Source: Xenorhabdus nematophila ATCC 19061
GTDB taxonomy: Bacteria; Pseudomonadota; Gammaproteobacteria; Enterobacterales; Enterobacteriaceae
Direction of reading: 5' to 3'
Length of the DNA stretch: 64,000 nt
Assembly: GCF_000252955.1 (NCBI RefSeq)
Contig: NC_014228.1
Span: forward strand, 2,333,232-2,397,231
Shown here: positions 51,332 to 63,900 of the stretch, one piece after another
Layout of the letters: each line of letters opens with the position of its first letter
Position numbering within the stretch: position 1 is the first letter of the stretch
Notes under the pieces: model-generated
Told to the model about the DNA's origin: nothing
Databases searched by the model: none
Seen by the model: only the letters and a program-made list of their open reading frames with translations
Translations under genes and position numbers: made by a program

Positions 51332-52287
51332 TTCGCCCTTAAAGTACCTGCATAAAAGTGATCTCTGGCTTTGAATTTTGATTCCAATATCAATGCCCTG
51401 AGCAGCCAGCGATCATAACCATCATATCGTGGCTCGTATTCGCTACGCGCATGTGCGACTTTTCGGTTGTCAAATAATAACATTTCCCCCGGAGATAAAA
51501 TAAAAGCCTCTCTGTTTTCATCAATACACTGATTCAACTTTTTCAGTGCTATTTCTGAGTTTGGCGTTAAACAACGCATATAAGCGGGATCAAAGACAAT
51601 TTCCGGTTCCTTATGTTGACTTAATACGGCAATACGACGGCAGCCGTCAGTATCCGACATAAAAGTCGGATCAGCATCAATCTCAAAATTTGGTTTCTGC
51701 AATTCAGAAACAGTTTCAGCATCTAAATGAATATTCTTTGTCTGAAATAAATAGGTTTCAGCATTTATATCACCTCTCAGGCAATATAAAGCCACCCAAT
51801 CCGCTTTTGCATCATGGAAACCATCTTCAACATGCCATTCCAAAAATTTCTTGTTTGTCCCTAATTGCATATCCTTATATTTTTCTATTGGAAAAATATC
51901 GTCAATAAAGTTAAAGTTCTTTTTATTGACAAACGAATAGATGTAACCAATCCGGGATAAAATCGTTGATATCAAAGTACGAACACTGGCTACCTCAGGA
52001 CTATTTGTTTGCTCATAGGATAAAGGTGTCAGACTGAGATTATCAGGAACAGGTAATCCTTTTATTAACAAATAATTTTTGTTTTCCAATGCGCGAAAAT
52101 TAAACAGCCTTTTCTGTAATCGTTCAGGTAAATTAAAAGAATATTGAAAACATTTCCAATAAAAATCTTCAAAATTGTCAATATCATATTTTAGATCAGA
52201 CTCTGAAAACATTTGTGTTAAAGATATCAGCTCTGTTGGATTAAGTTCAAAAATAAAATCGCTAACTTCCTGAGTATCAGGCATCAT
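51328..52287 (-). CDS. Clavaminate-synthase-like Fe(II)/2-oxoglutarate oxygenase
   Basis: A 319-residue TauD/CAS-like enzyme. The iron motif HxE lies in LEWHVEDGFHDAKADWVALYCLRGD, in the position used by arginine and asparagine beta-hydroxylases (VioC, AsnO). The distal His is in DNRKVAHARSEY and the 2-oxoglutarate Arg in RWLLRALI. Relatives hydroxylate or desaturate free or carrier-bound amino acids, often basic ones. It lies in the NRPS transcript between the AspH-type gene (81-nt gap) and the acylase gene (overlap), so it probably makes a hydroxylated building block. The exact substrate is unknown. Confidence 0.85.
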   Translation of the reverse strand: MMPDTQEVSDFIFELNPTELISLTQMFSESDLKYDIDNFEDFYWKCFQYSFNLPERLQKRLFNFRALENKNYLLIKGLPVPDNLSLTPLSYEQTNSPEVASVRTLISTILSRIGYIYSFVNKKNFNFIDDIFPIEKYKDMQLGTNKKFLEWHVEDGFHDAKADWVALYCLRGDINAETYLFQTKNIHLDAETVSELQKPNFEIDADPTFMSDTDGCRRIAVLSQHKEPEIVFDPAYMRCLTPNSEIALKKLNQCIDENREAFILSPGEMLLFDNRKVAHARSEYEPRYDGYDRWLLRALILESKFKARDHFYAGTLRAK

Positions 52288-52368
52288 GTATTGTTCCTTC
52301 TTGTTTATAAAGGCTATTCTTTAAAATTATATTTCCAGCAGGAAACAATATATATTTAGGAATATAAA

Positions 52369-53112
52369 TTAACCAAAAAGTTTACGAATACCAGTAAAGA
52401 TCAACACCAACGCTTCTCGTTCTGCAAATGATAAATTGGGATGCCAAATATCCATTAATAAACAAATCCTGTGTTTATCTGATCGATTATAAGCTTCATG
52501 CTGATAAGAATAATCAAAAAGTAAGCATTCTCCTTCTTGCCAATTTCTGGCTTCATTGGCAACAATGATCTGACAATTGCTGGCAGGAATATCAACCGCA
52601 AAATGTAGATTAAGGGTGAAATTCCATAAATCACAGTGAGGTTTAATCACTGTACCTGGCTGCAATACCGAAAAATGGACTTCCAATAAAGGACAATGCC
52701 AGTCCCGTAACTCGTTATTAAAAATATACCATGTAGCAGGAAGAATATTGGCGATTGCACTATTAGGCTGACCATTTTTAAACAAATAGAGTGCTTTCCA
52801 ATCTTTTTGCGTGCCCAAATAGTGTTCATAATCGATTACATATTCACACTCACCGCTCATGACTGCATTCATTTCCTGTTTTATTTTCCCCGCACTCTTC
52901 ATTAATGCTGTGACTAATGGCTGCAACTGTGGAAAATCATTCGTCTCCAGCCACGGAGTCGTGGAAAGTCCCGGCATAATATATTTGGCATCCGCTTGTA
53001 ATGGTGATCTTTGTTGTAATAAAGGATAAAACATATCCTCTACTCTTTTTAAACAGTCATGCCCATATTTTTCTTTGATTTCAACCAATTGATCTTCAAA
53101 TAGTTCCAACAT
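52369..53112 (-). CDS. Aspartyl/asparaginyl beta-hydroxylase-family protein
   Basis: A 247-residue member of the AspH family (Fe(II)/2-oxoglutarate). The first iron His and substrate region are in GTVIKPHCDLWNFTLNLHFAV, and the second His and the Arg in FDYSYQHEAYNRSDKHRICLLMDIWHP. In NRPS loci such enzymes hydroxylate Asp or other residues at the beta carbon. It is 75 nt downstream of the exporter gene. Together with the CAS-like enzyme it suggests more than one hydroxylated residue in the product. Confidence 0.85.
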   Translation of the reverse strand: MLELFEDQLVEIKEKYGHDCLKRVEDMFYPLLQQRSPLQADAKYIMPGLSTTPWLETNDFPQLQPLVTALMKSAGKIKQEMNAVMSGECEYVIDYEHYLGTQKDWKALYLFKNGQPNSAIANILPATWYIFNNELRDWHCPLLEVHFSVLQPGTVIKPHCDLWNFTLNLHFAVDIPASNCQIIVANEARNWQEGECLLFDYSYQHEAYNRSDKHRICLLMDIWHPNLSFAEREALVLIFTGIRKLFG

Positions 53113-53187
53113 ATAACCCCCTGATATTTATTTTCTATTTTGATGACATAATAGAAATTATTAGGTTCTAAATCGGCACTTTCTACT

Positions 53188-54831
53188 TTATTTTGGCGTG
53201 TTATTGTTGATTTCAATACTCTCCACCAGACCATTATCCATAGTGATAACTCTGTCCGCGACATGGAAATATTTATCATCATGGCTAATGACAATGACCG
53301 TCTTTCCATTGAGTTTCATCTCAGCAAGTAACTCATTATAGAAAAAACCCCTGTAATTGGGATCTTGATCTGCTGCCCATTCATCAAACAAATAAATAGG
53401 TGCATCTTCTAAATAAGATATGACCAGAGCCAAACGTTTACGCTGACCATGTGAAAGCTTAGTTGTCGATAATTTTCCATTTTTAACCGTCACTTTTCCT
53501 GCTAAATCTAATTTATTTAGGTATTGACGGGTTAACTCATCATCAGCCAGCTCACCTTTTCGATTAATGACCGTATCAAATAGATAAAAGTCGGAATGAA
53601 TAACACTGTACATATTCAGGTAATTATCTCGGTTATCTTTATTAATTAATTTGTTATCGATGAAGATATCGCCATTGGATTGATTTAACAAACCAATCAA
53701 TAACTTAGCAAAAGTTGACTTACCACTACCGTTACCCCCCTTAATGATAATAATTTCACCACGCTGAATCTCCAGATTAATCGGCCCGACTGAAAAACTG
53801 TTTCCTTCCCCCGCATACTGAAAGCTGACAGAACGCAGGGAAATCTGGGACCATTCTCTAAACTCTTCTGTCTTAGATGAAGCGGGATCCATTGATAAAT
53901 TCTCAGAGAACTGCAAGCGATCAATCTTACGCAAGGATATGAGTGCTTTTATGATGGTTTCCTGTGAAGACAGAATAAAATCAACCGGTCCCAGCAAAAA
54001 GGTCATGATAAATATAAATGTAAGAATATCATTGCCTTTTCCTATTCCCCACATGACATGGGAGAATAACAGTGTTCCAAGCACAAGAAATAATAGTATC
54101 TGCCCCCAGTTTTCATTCAGCTTCCAGAAAATCTCTGATTTGAGATCGGAAATATTGATTTTTTCTAATGAAGGTAAAACTCCCCTGTTAAAAAATGAAT
54201 GTTTACGCTTTTCATTGTTATTAAGCTCTTTAACGCCATCTACCAGGCTTTTGAACTGCTCATGAAGACTATCATAATCCTCACGGTATATTTCATCATA
54301 GGCCTCAGCCCTGCTAATAAAATAGCGTGTGATAAGAAGCCCAAAAGGCAGAATGACCACGGTGACAATAAACAGCTCAATAGATTTGAATGCCAGAAAG
54401 CCAAAACAGGCGATGACAGTAATCACATGGTAAATGAACTGTGGCATGGTAGAAATGGCTCTGGAAATATCGCTCACATCAGAGGTTAAACTGGCCTGAA
54501 CTTTATGCCCACCAATCCTATCCAGGATAGCATAAGGTGTATTCAAAATACGTTTCACTAAGGTACTGCGAACTTCAAAAATAATTTTTATACTTAACTT
54601 TGTCATTAAGTAATTAGCAAAAGAACTGACAACAAATAAACTCACAAGTCCGATTAAAAATTTAATTGTCCATGATACTAAGTCAGTACTAATCTGCTCC
54701 AGAGCATCGTCAGTAATCAATGAGATTAACCAAATACTAAAGAAAGCACTAAAAGCACCCACAATACTATTAAGAGTAATTTTTACCCCGTTTTCTTTAA
54801 CTAAATCAGAGATCATCGATATTTGCTCCAA
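53188..54831 (-). CDS. ABC exporter of the cyclic-peptide type (PvdE/SyrD-like)
   Basis: A 547-residue half-transporter with six transmembrane segments (about 1-290) fused to an ATPase. Walker A is IIIKGGNGSGKSTFAKLL, the signature is LSHGQRKRLALVISYL, Walker B is APIYLFDEWAADQDP and the switch His is in VIVISHDDKYF. The signature form and the EWAADQDP ending are typical of the PvdE/SyrD group, which moves NRPS products across the inner membrane. It lies 75 nt downstream of the NRPS gene. Export to the periplasm would bring the peptide to the acylase lipoprotein. Confidence 0.92.
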   Translation of the reverse strand: MEQISMISDLVKENGVKITLNSIVGAFSAFFSIWLISLITDDALEQISTDLVSWTIKFLIGLVSLFVVSSFANYLMTKLSIKIIFEVRSTLVKRILNTPYAILDRIGGHKVQASLTSDVSDISRAISTMPQFIYHVITVIACFGFLAFKSIELFIVTVVILPFGLLITRYFISRAEAYDEIYREDYDSLHEQFKSLVDGVKELNNNEKRKHSFFNRGVLPSLEKINISDLKSEIFWKLNENWGQILLFLVLGTLLFSHVMWGIGKGNDILTFIFIMTFLLGPVDFILSSQETIIKALISLRKIDRLQFSENLSMDPASSKTEEFREWSQISLRSVSFQYAGEGNSFSVGPINLEIQRGEIIIIKGGNGSGKSTFAKLLIGLLNQSNGDIFIDNKLINKDNRDNYLNMYSVIHSDFYLFDTVINRKGELADDELTRQYLNKLDLAGKVTVKNGKLSTTKLSHGQRKRLALVISYLEDAPIYLFDEWAADQDPNYRGFFYNELLAEMKLNGKTVIVISHDDKYFHVADRVITMDNGLVESIEINNNTPK

Positions 54832-54906
54832 TTAAGATTTTATTATTGTCAATTTTTGACAGATATTATTTTTCATCAGGTGATACACCAACCGCCCATA
54901 AAACCT

Positions 54907-57900
54907 CTACTCATTATTATGCCTGCTTTGTTTTTCAATCCAGAAAAATATTTCATCCATTTCTGTTATGCCAAAAACAATCCATAATAAGTGATGAATC
55001 TCTTCTCCCCGTTGTATCTGAATCTTATTATCCAATATTTCCTTAGCAATAGCGGCAGCCGATTTCTCACTCGTTACACAATTTATTAATGAATCAATAT
55101 TAATTTCAATCTCACTTTGAAAGTCATATTGCGCACATATTACATCATTAGCATTAAAATCAACCTGTACACTCCCCCCCATTATCTCAATAATCCAACT
55201 TCCAACTTGTGATATTTTCACCCGAGAATAATGATTGATGTCAGTGGCAGGCCGGTAAATATCGGCGCGATACTGCACCACGTCGAGCAATTCCTGATAG
55301 GTTAAGTTTGATTTTTGGAATGAAGGCTCTGGCTGATAACGTTGCAGTAATATAGCCTCAGCCAAAGTTTCTACAGCTCCCGGTTTTAATACTGAATAAT
55401 GATCACCGCTTACCATGCCGCAAGTAATCGTTTGTGTGACATAATCTTGTAAGGATGTAATAATTTTTTCTTTTTCTGCCCGCAGTTGTATGGAGCTTTC
55501 ACAATAAATAAATGTCATCTTGCCCTTTAACCGGGCCGACGGTATATAATTGCAGACCATCATAGAATAGCATTTATAAGCCCGGATAAAGTTTTCCAGC
55601 GCATGGCCTTCAATGTTGCCGGCTAACTGCTCCTTCACTTCGTCGATCTCTTCGCGGGTATAAGGCTCGGGTTCATAGGCGGTAAGAAAACTATCAATCG
55701 CCGTCACATCAACCGTTTTCCCTTTATTTTCCAACGCCAAAGCAACCTCGAAAGCAACACATGCCCCCACACAATCCCCCACCAGCCGATAATGCTCCTG
55801 TGGATAATCTTGCACAAGTAAAGCAGCGTAACGCTCAGCCAATGTTTTGACCGAAGGTGTTTCTGCCTGCAAGAACAAGGAACCTGCATCAAATACCTGA
55901 ATGCAGTAATCAGGTTCTATTTCCCGGGCTAAATCAGTAAAAGATGATGCTGAAGCACCTGCACCGGGCACTAAAAACAAAGGTGTTTGAGCATGACCCA
56001 ATGACACCAATTTGATCTCTTCTTCTGCTACCGTGTTATCCCCCTGATTGGCTTGCTCAGTTTGTTGCCGTTGTTTGCACTCAATTGTCAATGCCAGCAT
56101 TGCCAGATTATTGGCCGTCATAATGTCAGCAACATTGATCACCACCGTAAAAGTCTGTTGTATCTGATGCAAAAATCTCAATAAGGTTAATGAGTTTCCC
56201 CCCATTTCCATAAAAGATGCGGTTAAGCTCACCATGTCCAATGGTAATTTCAGTGCTTCAGCACACAATTGCATCAATTGTTTTTCAACTTCCGTTTCCG
56301 CAATACGATCTGATCCGCGCACAAGACAGGGTTTTGGCTCAGGTAAGGCAGTAAAATCCACTTTACCATTGGTTGTGGTGGGAATAGCCGCCATCACCGC
56401 ATACAAGGCTGGCACCATATACTCCGGCAATCGGGTTTTCAGTTGCTCCTTTACAGACAGGATTACGGTGTCCGTTGCTGTGTTTTCTGGCATAACCAAC
56501 CAGGCACAGAGTTGTTTTTCGCCCGTTGAATCGACAGTCACCCGCACAATGCTTGTCACCACACCATCAATTGATGACAGGGCTGACTCTATTTCACGCG
56601 TTTCAATGCGAAAGCCCCTGATTTTGACCTGATTATCAGAACGACCAACGTAAATCAGTTCACCCTCGTCATTCCAGTAAACACGATCACCTGTTTTATA
56701 TAAGCGTATTTTTTTCTCCGGTAAGACCGCCAGTTCAACAAACTGGGCGGCATTTTGCTCTGGTTTATTGATATATCCCAGACTCAAAGCATCTCCCGCG
56801 ATGTAGAGTTCACCAATAACACCGAATGGCACCAATCCCCCCAGAGAATCCAACACATAAGTCTGACAATGTGCCAAAGGGCGCCCTATAGGCACTACTG
56901 CGTTTGTTAAGGTATCTAATCGGGTAACCTCGATAGCCGTTGCAACAATGGTTGTTTCAGTCGGCCCATATGTATTAAATAAACGTATCTTCCCTTGCGT
57001 TTTCTGCTGCCATAGTGCCAATAATTCCACCCGCATGGCTTCACCCCCCACAATACACACTTTCAAGTGGTTAACGATCAGCTCAACATCATCAGCAGTT
57101 AGCTGATATGTCCACTCATGCCATAAAGCGGTGGGTACGGAAATCAGTGTGACTTTTTGCGCATCAATAATCTGGCATAACTGTTGGGCGCTATATGTTG
57201 TTTTATTGTTCTCCAGAACCAGACGACCACCCGCAAATACCGAGAGCATTAATTCTTCGATAAAGATATCAAAACCAATGTTGGCAATTTGCAGCACCGT
57301 ATGAGCAGAATTTGTCGGATAACAACGTTTAATGGCGTCATAATAACTTAACAAGTTGTGATGGCTGACTTTAATTCCTTTAGGTGTGCCCGTTGATCCA
57401 GAGGTATACATGATGTAAGCAATACGCTCTTGGGCTGGCAGTGTCACTTCTTGCACTACAGCAGCATCCACCGGCTCAATCTCATCAACCATAACGATAT
57501 GTTGTTCATCAACAGGCAAAGTGCCGCTTTCAGAGCGCCGTGAAACAATCAGCTGAATATCAGCATCATTAATAATGTGAGTAATGCGTTCCGTTGGATA
57601 ATCGGTTGATAATGGCACAAATGTTGCGTTCGCCTGCAAAATAGCCAACACACTAATGACTACTTCAGGGCTGCCTGATAAATAAATACCCACCGTATCA
57701 TTGATGCCAATACCTCGGGCAGTCAGAAATGCCGCCAGCTTATCAACAGATAAGGCCAGCTGTTGATAACTCATATTTCCCCAAGCCCCTGACAAGGCCA
57801 CTTCATCAGGGAGGCGGCGCACAGTACTGGCAAATAATCGGGTCAGAGACGGGCAATCATAAGCAATGGCCGACTGATTATGGGCCAATTGATACAGATG

Positions 57901-60900
57901 CTGGATTTGGCCTGGCGCTAAGTAATCTGTATGTGCCAAACGATGATGTTGTGAAACTAACATTGATTTTATCGCAGTTTCATAATAGGCAAGGATCTGA
58001 CTCACCTGATGCGCCTTAAACACCGATTGTGTTAACGCCAGTTGCAAAGCAAGAAAACCACTGGCTGAACTATGATGACAAACTAAATCATAACCATAAT
58101 CAACACGTTCATATTCATGTTCATGTTCATGTTCATAAATTTGTTCGGATTCAGCATCCTGAGTTGCCTGTAATTCATCTGCCACATGAAAATCGACATA
58201 GTTAAACAAAGCACCGGAATAATCACATTTGAATACCTCCTGCATCATGGCAACCGGATAATGCCGATAGGGCCAACTCGCGGTGTTATATTCGGTTAAC
58301 TGCTGAATCAGCGATGCCCAAGTTTGTTGATCAATATTTGCGTTAACAGGGGGGGTATTTAAGAATAATCCAAGACAAGCCTCCGCGCCTTCCACTTCAA
58401 GCCGCCCGTGGCTTACCACCGAACTGGTTATTGAATCCGTACCATTGACTTTTGCCAATACATAAACATGTACTGCCAACAACAATGTGCGCAGCGGAAC
58501 GTTTAAGCGCCCCGCAAGCTGTTGTAAATCGTCATGCAAATAAGATAGCTCAAGGCGGGAAGCATAATGTTGAGTTGACTCTTTTCCGGTCCAGTCGGGC
58601 AACACCGCGGCGTTGGCAATATGCTGCCAATAGGTTTTTTGCTCAGGAGAATCAATGGCAGCCAGTTCCTCAGCAATGTATTCACCGTAATGCGGCAAGT
58701 CAGCCCTGAGTGGAACAGCACCGCCAGACGATACCGATAAGTAATTGCCCATAAATTCAACTGTCAGGTTGGCAACACTCCAGCCGTCAAGAATGGCATG
58801 TTGATGGGACAAAACCAGCACAAATGTATTGCCGGCATCAATAAGTACATTCACTCGCCACATCAATTCATCTTCGACGAAAAAGTGGTTATTTTCCTGT
58901 TCCAGACAATAACCTAATTGATGTTCAAATTCCTGCGCCGACAGATTACGCCAATCATTGAGCACAATCGGCAAGGCAACCGTTTTCCGAACGTATTGCA
59001 ACGCTCTTCCCAACTTGAAATTATAGGCCACACGCAACAATTCATGCCGTTGTACTATGGCATTGAACACCTGATAAAATGCCTGCTCATTCCACTCGGC
59101 ATTAATCGCATAATGTTCTACGATATGATAACTTTCATCTTTTAGCTGATGATAAATAGACCCCATTTGCAGACTCGACAGTGGATATACATCATCCAGC
59201 GTGGATAGGTCAGTCAACGCAGCCCGTTCGTCATCTGTGAGTAATGAAAAAGCGTGATAAGCTTCTTTGGAAGCGATATTTCTGCGATTCAGATCAGGTA
59301 ATTGCTGCGTTATTTCATGAATACTTTGATAGGCGAGAATATCTTTTACACTGAGCGCCAGACCTGCCTGTTTAGCCATCGCAACAACACGCACAATTAA
59401 TATTGAATCGCCACCTAAAGCGAAGAAATTATCGTAACGACCCACTTTTTCCTGCTGCAAAACAACTTCAAAAATAGACGCCAGTGTTCTTTCAAGATCA
59501 TTTTCTGGCGCAACATATTCAGTACGGGCAAAAGCGCCGGCTTCTGGGGCAGGCAATTTTTCCTTATCCACTTTTCCGGTAATACTCACCGGAAAAACAT
59601 CCAGACACACAAATGCACTGGGGATCATGTAATGAGGTAATTGATGCCGTAGCTGCTCTCTGAACTGTTCAACCAAGAACGGTTGTGGCGTTTGCAGATA
59701 TGCAATAATTTGTTTATTACCCGGCTCAATTTCCCGCACTGTCGCAATTGCATCCTGCACATCAGGCAAGGCACGAAGCTTGGCGTTAATTTCAGCCAGT
59801 TCAATCCGGAAGCCCCGCAGTTTTATCTGATCATCACTGCGCCCTAAAAACGCCAGAGTCCCATCAGATTGCCACCGGGCCTGATCCCCCGTGTGATAAA
59901 TATACCCAGAACGACCAGACAGAGTGTCTTTAACAAATTTTTGCTGCGTTAATTCGTTATTATTGTTGTAACCTCTGGCCAGACCGGGACCACCGACCGT
60001 AATTTCTCCCGCCACTCCCATCGGTACAGGCTCGCCATAAGCATCAAGGATGTAAATGTGGGTATTGGCAAACGGTGTACCAATGGGAACATAAGCATCA
60101 TCAGACAAAGTGATATGAGTCACCTCACTGTAACTGGCATCGATCACTGACTCTGTTTGTCCATAGATATTGAAACAACGGGCATCAGTATGAATCCGCT
60201 TTTGCAAACGGCTCAGATCACGCCCGTACCAGGCTTCGGAACCCACTAATATGGTACGCAGTGAATTCAACTGAACCTTATTTTGTTCAGCATAATCGAG
60301 TAAATTTCTCAGAATGACCGGCACAAAATCACCAAATGTCACGTGTTGTTGTTCAATCAGCTGATACAACACATCTGTGGTGATCAGATCTGATTTGCGA
60401 CAAATGACCAGGCGTCCCCCCGTGGTCAGGCTCTTAACGATATCGCCCAGAAAGATATCCACAGCCAGGCCCGCCATCTGCAAGATAGTTGGCGGCTTCT
60501 GGAATAAGCCAAATACCGCATCCCAACCATATAAACGGCCGATCATTGCCGTGTGTTCAACCATGACGCCTTTAGGATGGCCCGTTGTGCCTGAGGTGTA
60601 AGTCATGTAAGCCAGATGGGTCGCGGTTGAATGGTTTTGTGTCACCGCAATATTGGTATCAATTTGCGACTGACTTAATATTTCATCCAATCGCCAAACT
60701 TCGTACGCCGGATCCACCGCAGCAGGCAAACGCTGAATATCATCAACCACAATCAGGGGAGTGCCGCTATCTTGCAGCAGATATTCAATCCGCGGCGCTG
60801 GCAGATCAGTATCAAACGGCACATAGGCTAAACCCGCCTTCAAGATGCCAAGTACAGCCATCACGGAGTCCGCGGTACGTTCCATACAAACCGCAATAAA

Positions 60901-63900
60901 GACGTTCGGGGTATAACCTTTGTTCAGCAAGAAGTGGGCGATTTGATTCGCTTGAGCATTCACCTGCCGATAAGTGAGATGACGTTCTCCATCAATAACT
61001 GCAATTTGTTCTGGACACCGTTCGACCTGTGCTTCAAACAACGAGTGAATACATTTATCAACCGGATAAGGCTGCCGATTATCGTTAATATCGATCAGCA
61101 GATATTGTCTTTCCTGCTCAGTTAATACAGGTAGTTTAGCTAAAGGGGCGGTCTGATACTGGTCATTCACCAATGCAGACAATAAGGTCAGGAACCGCTG
61201 GCTGAATTGGGTGATTGTTGACCGTTCAAATAGCTCACAGTTATATTCAAAACTAAAATCAAGACCATTTTCATCTTCACTGGCATCCAAAGCCAAATCG
61301 AACTGGGCAGTAACATGTTCGCGTTCAAGGGATTCGAATTCAACATGACTCAGTTGCAATGCCCTGGATTCATTCGTATCCATTGAGAATACGATTTGGA
61401 ACAGCGGAGAATAACTGGCGCTCCGCTCCGGCTGCATTTTTTCTACCAACAATTCAAATGGCAGTGACTGATGCGCCTGAGCATCAATATTGACCTGACG
61501 AATATAGGACAGATATTCAGTCAATGTGAGGTCTGGCTGATAATGGGTGCGCAGCACCAGCATATTGACGAAAAAGCCAATAAGTGGCTCAACTTCCGCC
61601 TGCAAACGATTAGCAACCGGTGTCCCGACAACAATATCCTTGCTTTGACTATGACGGGCAAGCAACAGGGTAAATGCAGTATGCAGTACGACAAACAGGC
61701 TAGTGTTACATTGGCCGGCAAGTGATTTAAGCCCGGTCAACAGGGGCTTGTCAGCACGGAATTCCACCAGCCCACCACGGCTGCCAAGTTGCAATGGACG
61801 TGAATAATCCAGCAGTAAATCATGTACCGGAGGCAACTCATTAAGCTGGGTTAACCAATAATTAAGATCTGTTTGTAATGTTTCACCCTGTAATTGTTGT
61901 CGCTGCCAGACTGCGTAATCTCTATATTGGATCGGTAACGGTGGCAAAACAGGTTGCTGTTTACCTTCCTGTAATTGGTTATATAGGTTGACAAACTCAT
62001 CCACAAGTACTTTGATTGACCACCCATCTGAGGCAATATGGTGCATATTGAAGATGATAACGCCCTGATCTTCTGACATTTTCAGGTAAGCGATTCTCAG
62101 CATGACATCGTTTGCCAAATCAAATGCCTGTTCCGTATGCTGCTGAATAAATTCTTGTACCTGCTGTTGGCGGCTTTTTTCTTCAATATTCTGATAATCA
62201 GCACGGGTCAGCTTTACCGTGGCCTTGTCCAGCACTTCCTGCCATGCACCGTCGGTATCATGCCGATAGACAGTCCGCAGCACTTGGTGACGCTGGACAA
62301 TGATGTTTATTGCCTGTTCGGCGATAGCCGGATTGAAATCGCCTTTGGCCGTCAGGACCAGTGGCATATTATATTGAGGCGTTTGCCCGTCTAACTGGTC
62401 AATAAACCACAGCCGTTGTTGAGCAAACGACAAGGGAAATCGTTCTGTTTTCGCCACAGGGATTATTGGCGCTATTGCAACATAATCATTTTTTATCTGC
62501 TGTTCAGCGATCAATTGGGCAAATTCCGCCAACGTTTGGCTTTCAAATACTGCCCGAACAGAAATTTGTATCGCTAAAGCCTGCTGAATTTCTGATACCA
62601 GCTTAATCGCTAAGAGAGAGTGCCCTCCGAGCCTGAAAAAGTTATCAGTACGGCTAACTTTAGGCTGGCCCAGCAACTGCTGCCACATCTCAGCGAGTTG
62701 TTGTTCCAGTTCGCCCTGCGGGAGACTGTAACCCTCTGGTAATAATTCTTGCGCTTCGATATTGAGATTGAGTAACGCTTTGTGGTCAACCTTACCGTTG
62801 AGCGTCATGGGAATGACAGCCAACGAAATAAAGGCATTAGGGAGCATGTATTCGGGTAAAACCTGACTCAGTTGTTTCTTCAGTGCTGCGGGTTCCAAGG
62901 GTACATCGGCAACGTAGTATGCAATCAGTTGTTTGTTGCCGTTACATTCTCTGGCAGCGACAATCGCCTGCTTCACCCCGTCAATCGCAATAAGTTGGTT
63001 CTCTATCTCACCCGGCTCAATCCGGAAACCCCGGATTTTTATCTGGCTATCCTTCCGCCCGATATATTCAATTTCACCATCAACATTAAACCGCACCAGA
63101 TCGCCGGTCCGATAAAGACGCTCAGCCTCACCATCGAAAAAAGCAACCTGAATAAAACTTCTCTGCTGTTCTTCCGGTCTGTTTAAGTAACCTCTGGAGA
63201 CCCCTTTACCGCCAATCACCAATTCACCGATGACACCTTGTGGCACCAAATCCAAATGTTCATCAACAATATAGGCTTTAACATGGCCGCATACCCTGCC
63301 AATGGGCACCGATCGCTCAATCTGCAACGCGGATTCAATCAAGTAGTGACTCGCCAAAACTGTTGTTTCAGTCGGTCCGTAGGTGTTCATAACCGGCGGG
63401 CGGTTTCCTGATGCAAACCAATGCCTGACGATTTCGGCGTTAATCGCTTCACCGCCAACAATAACCAGCCGCAATGTGTCAGGCACCACCGCGCCGCCAC
63501 TGCTTACTTGATGCCAAAATGCAGTAGGTAAGCTCGTCACGGTAATATTGTGTTGACCACACTGTTGCCAAAACAGGTCGGCGCTATTGAGCCAGTCATC
63601 ATTCCTCAGGACTAAAGTCGCCCCTGCACATAGTGTGACAAAACACTCTTCAACAGAGATATCAAAGGCAAATGAGGAAAACTGCAATACGTTGTCGTCA
63701 GGTTTAACGGAATACATTGCCAAAGCGGCCGCAACAAAATGGCTCAACTGCATATGCTCTACCATGACCCCTTTAGGTTTCCCCGTCGATCCAGAGGTGT
63801 ACATGATGTAAGCAAGTTCATCCAAACTATGGTTGATATTGGGATTATCAGATGCCGTCTCTGAATACCGTTCCGTTTCCGGGGATAACAGCTCAACAAC

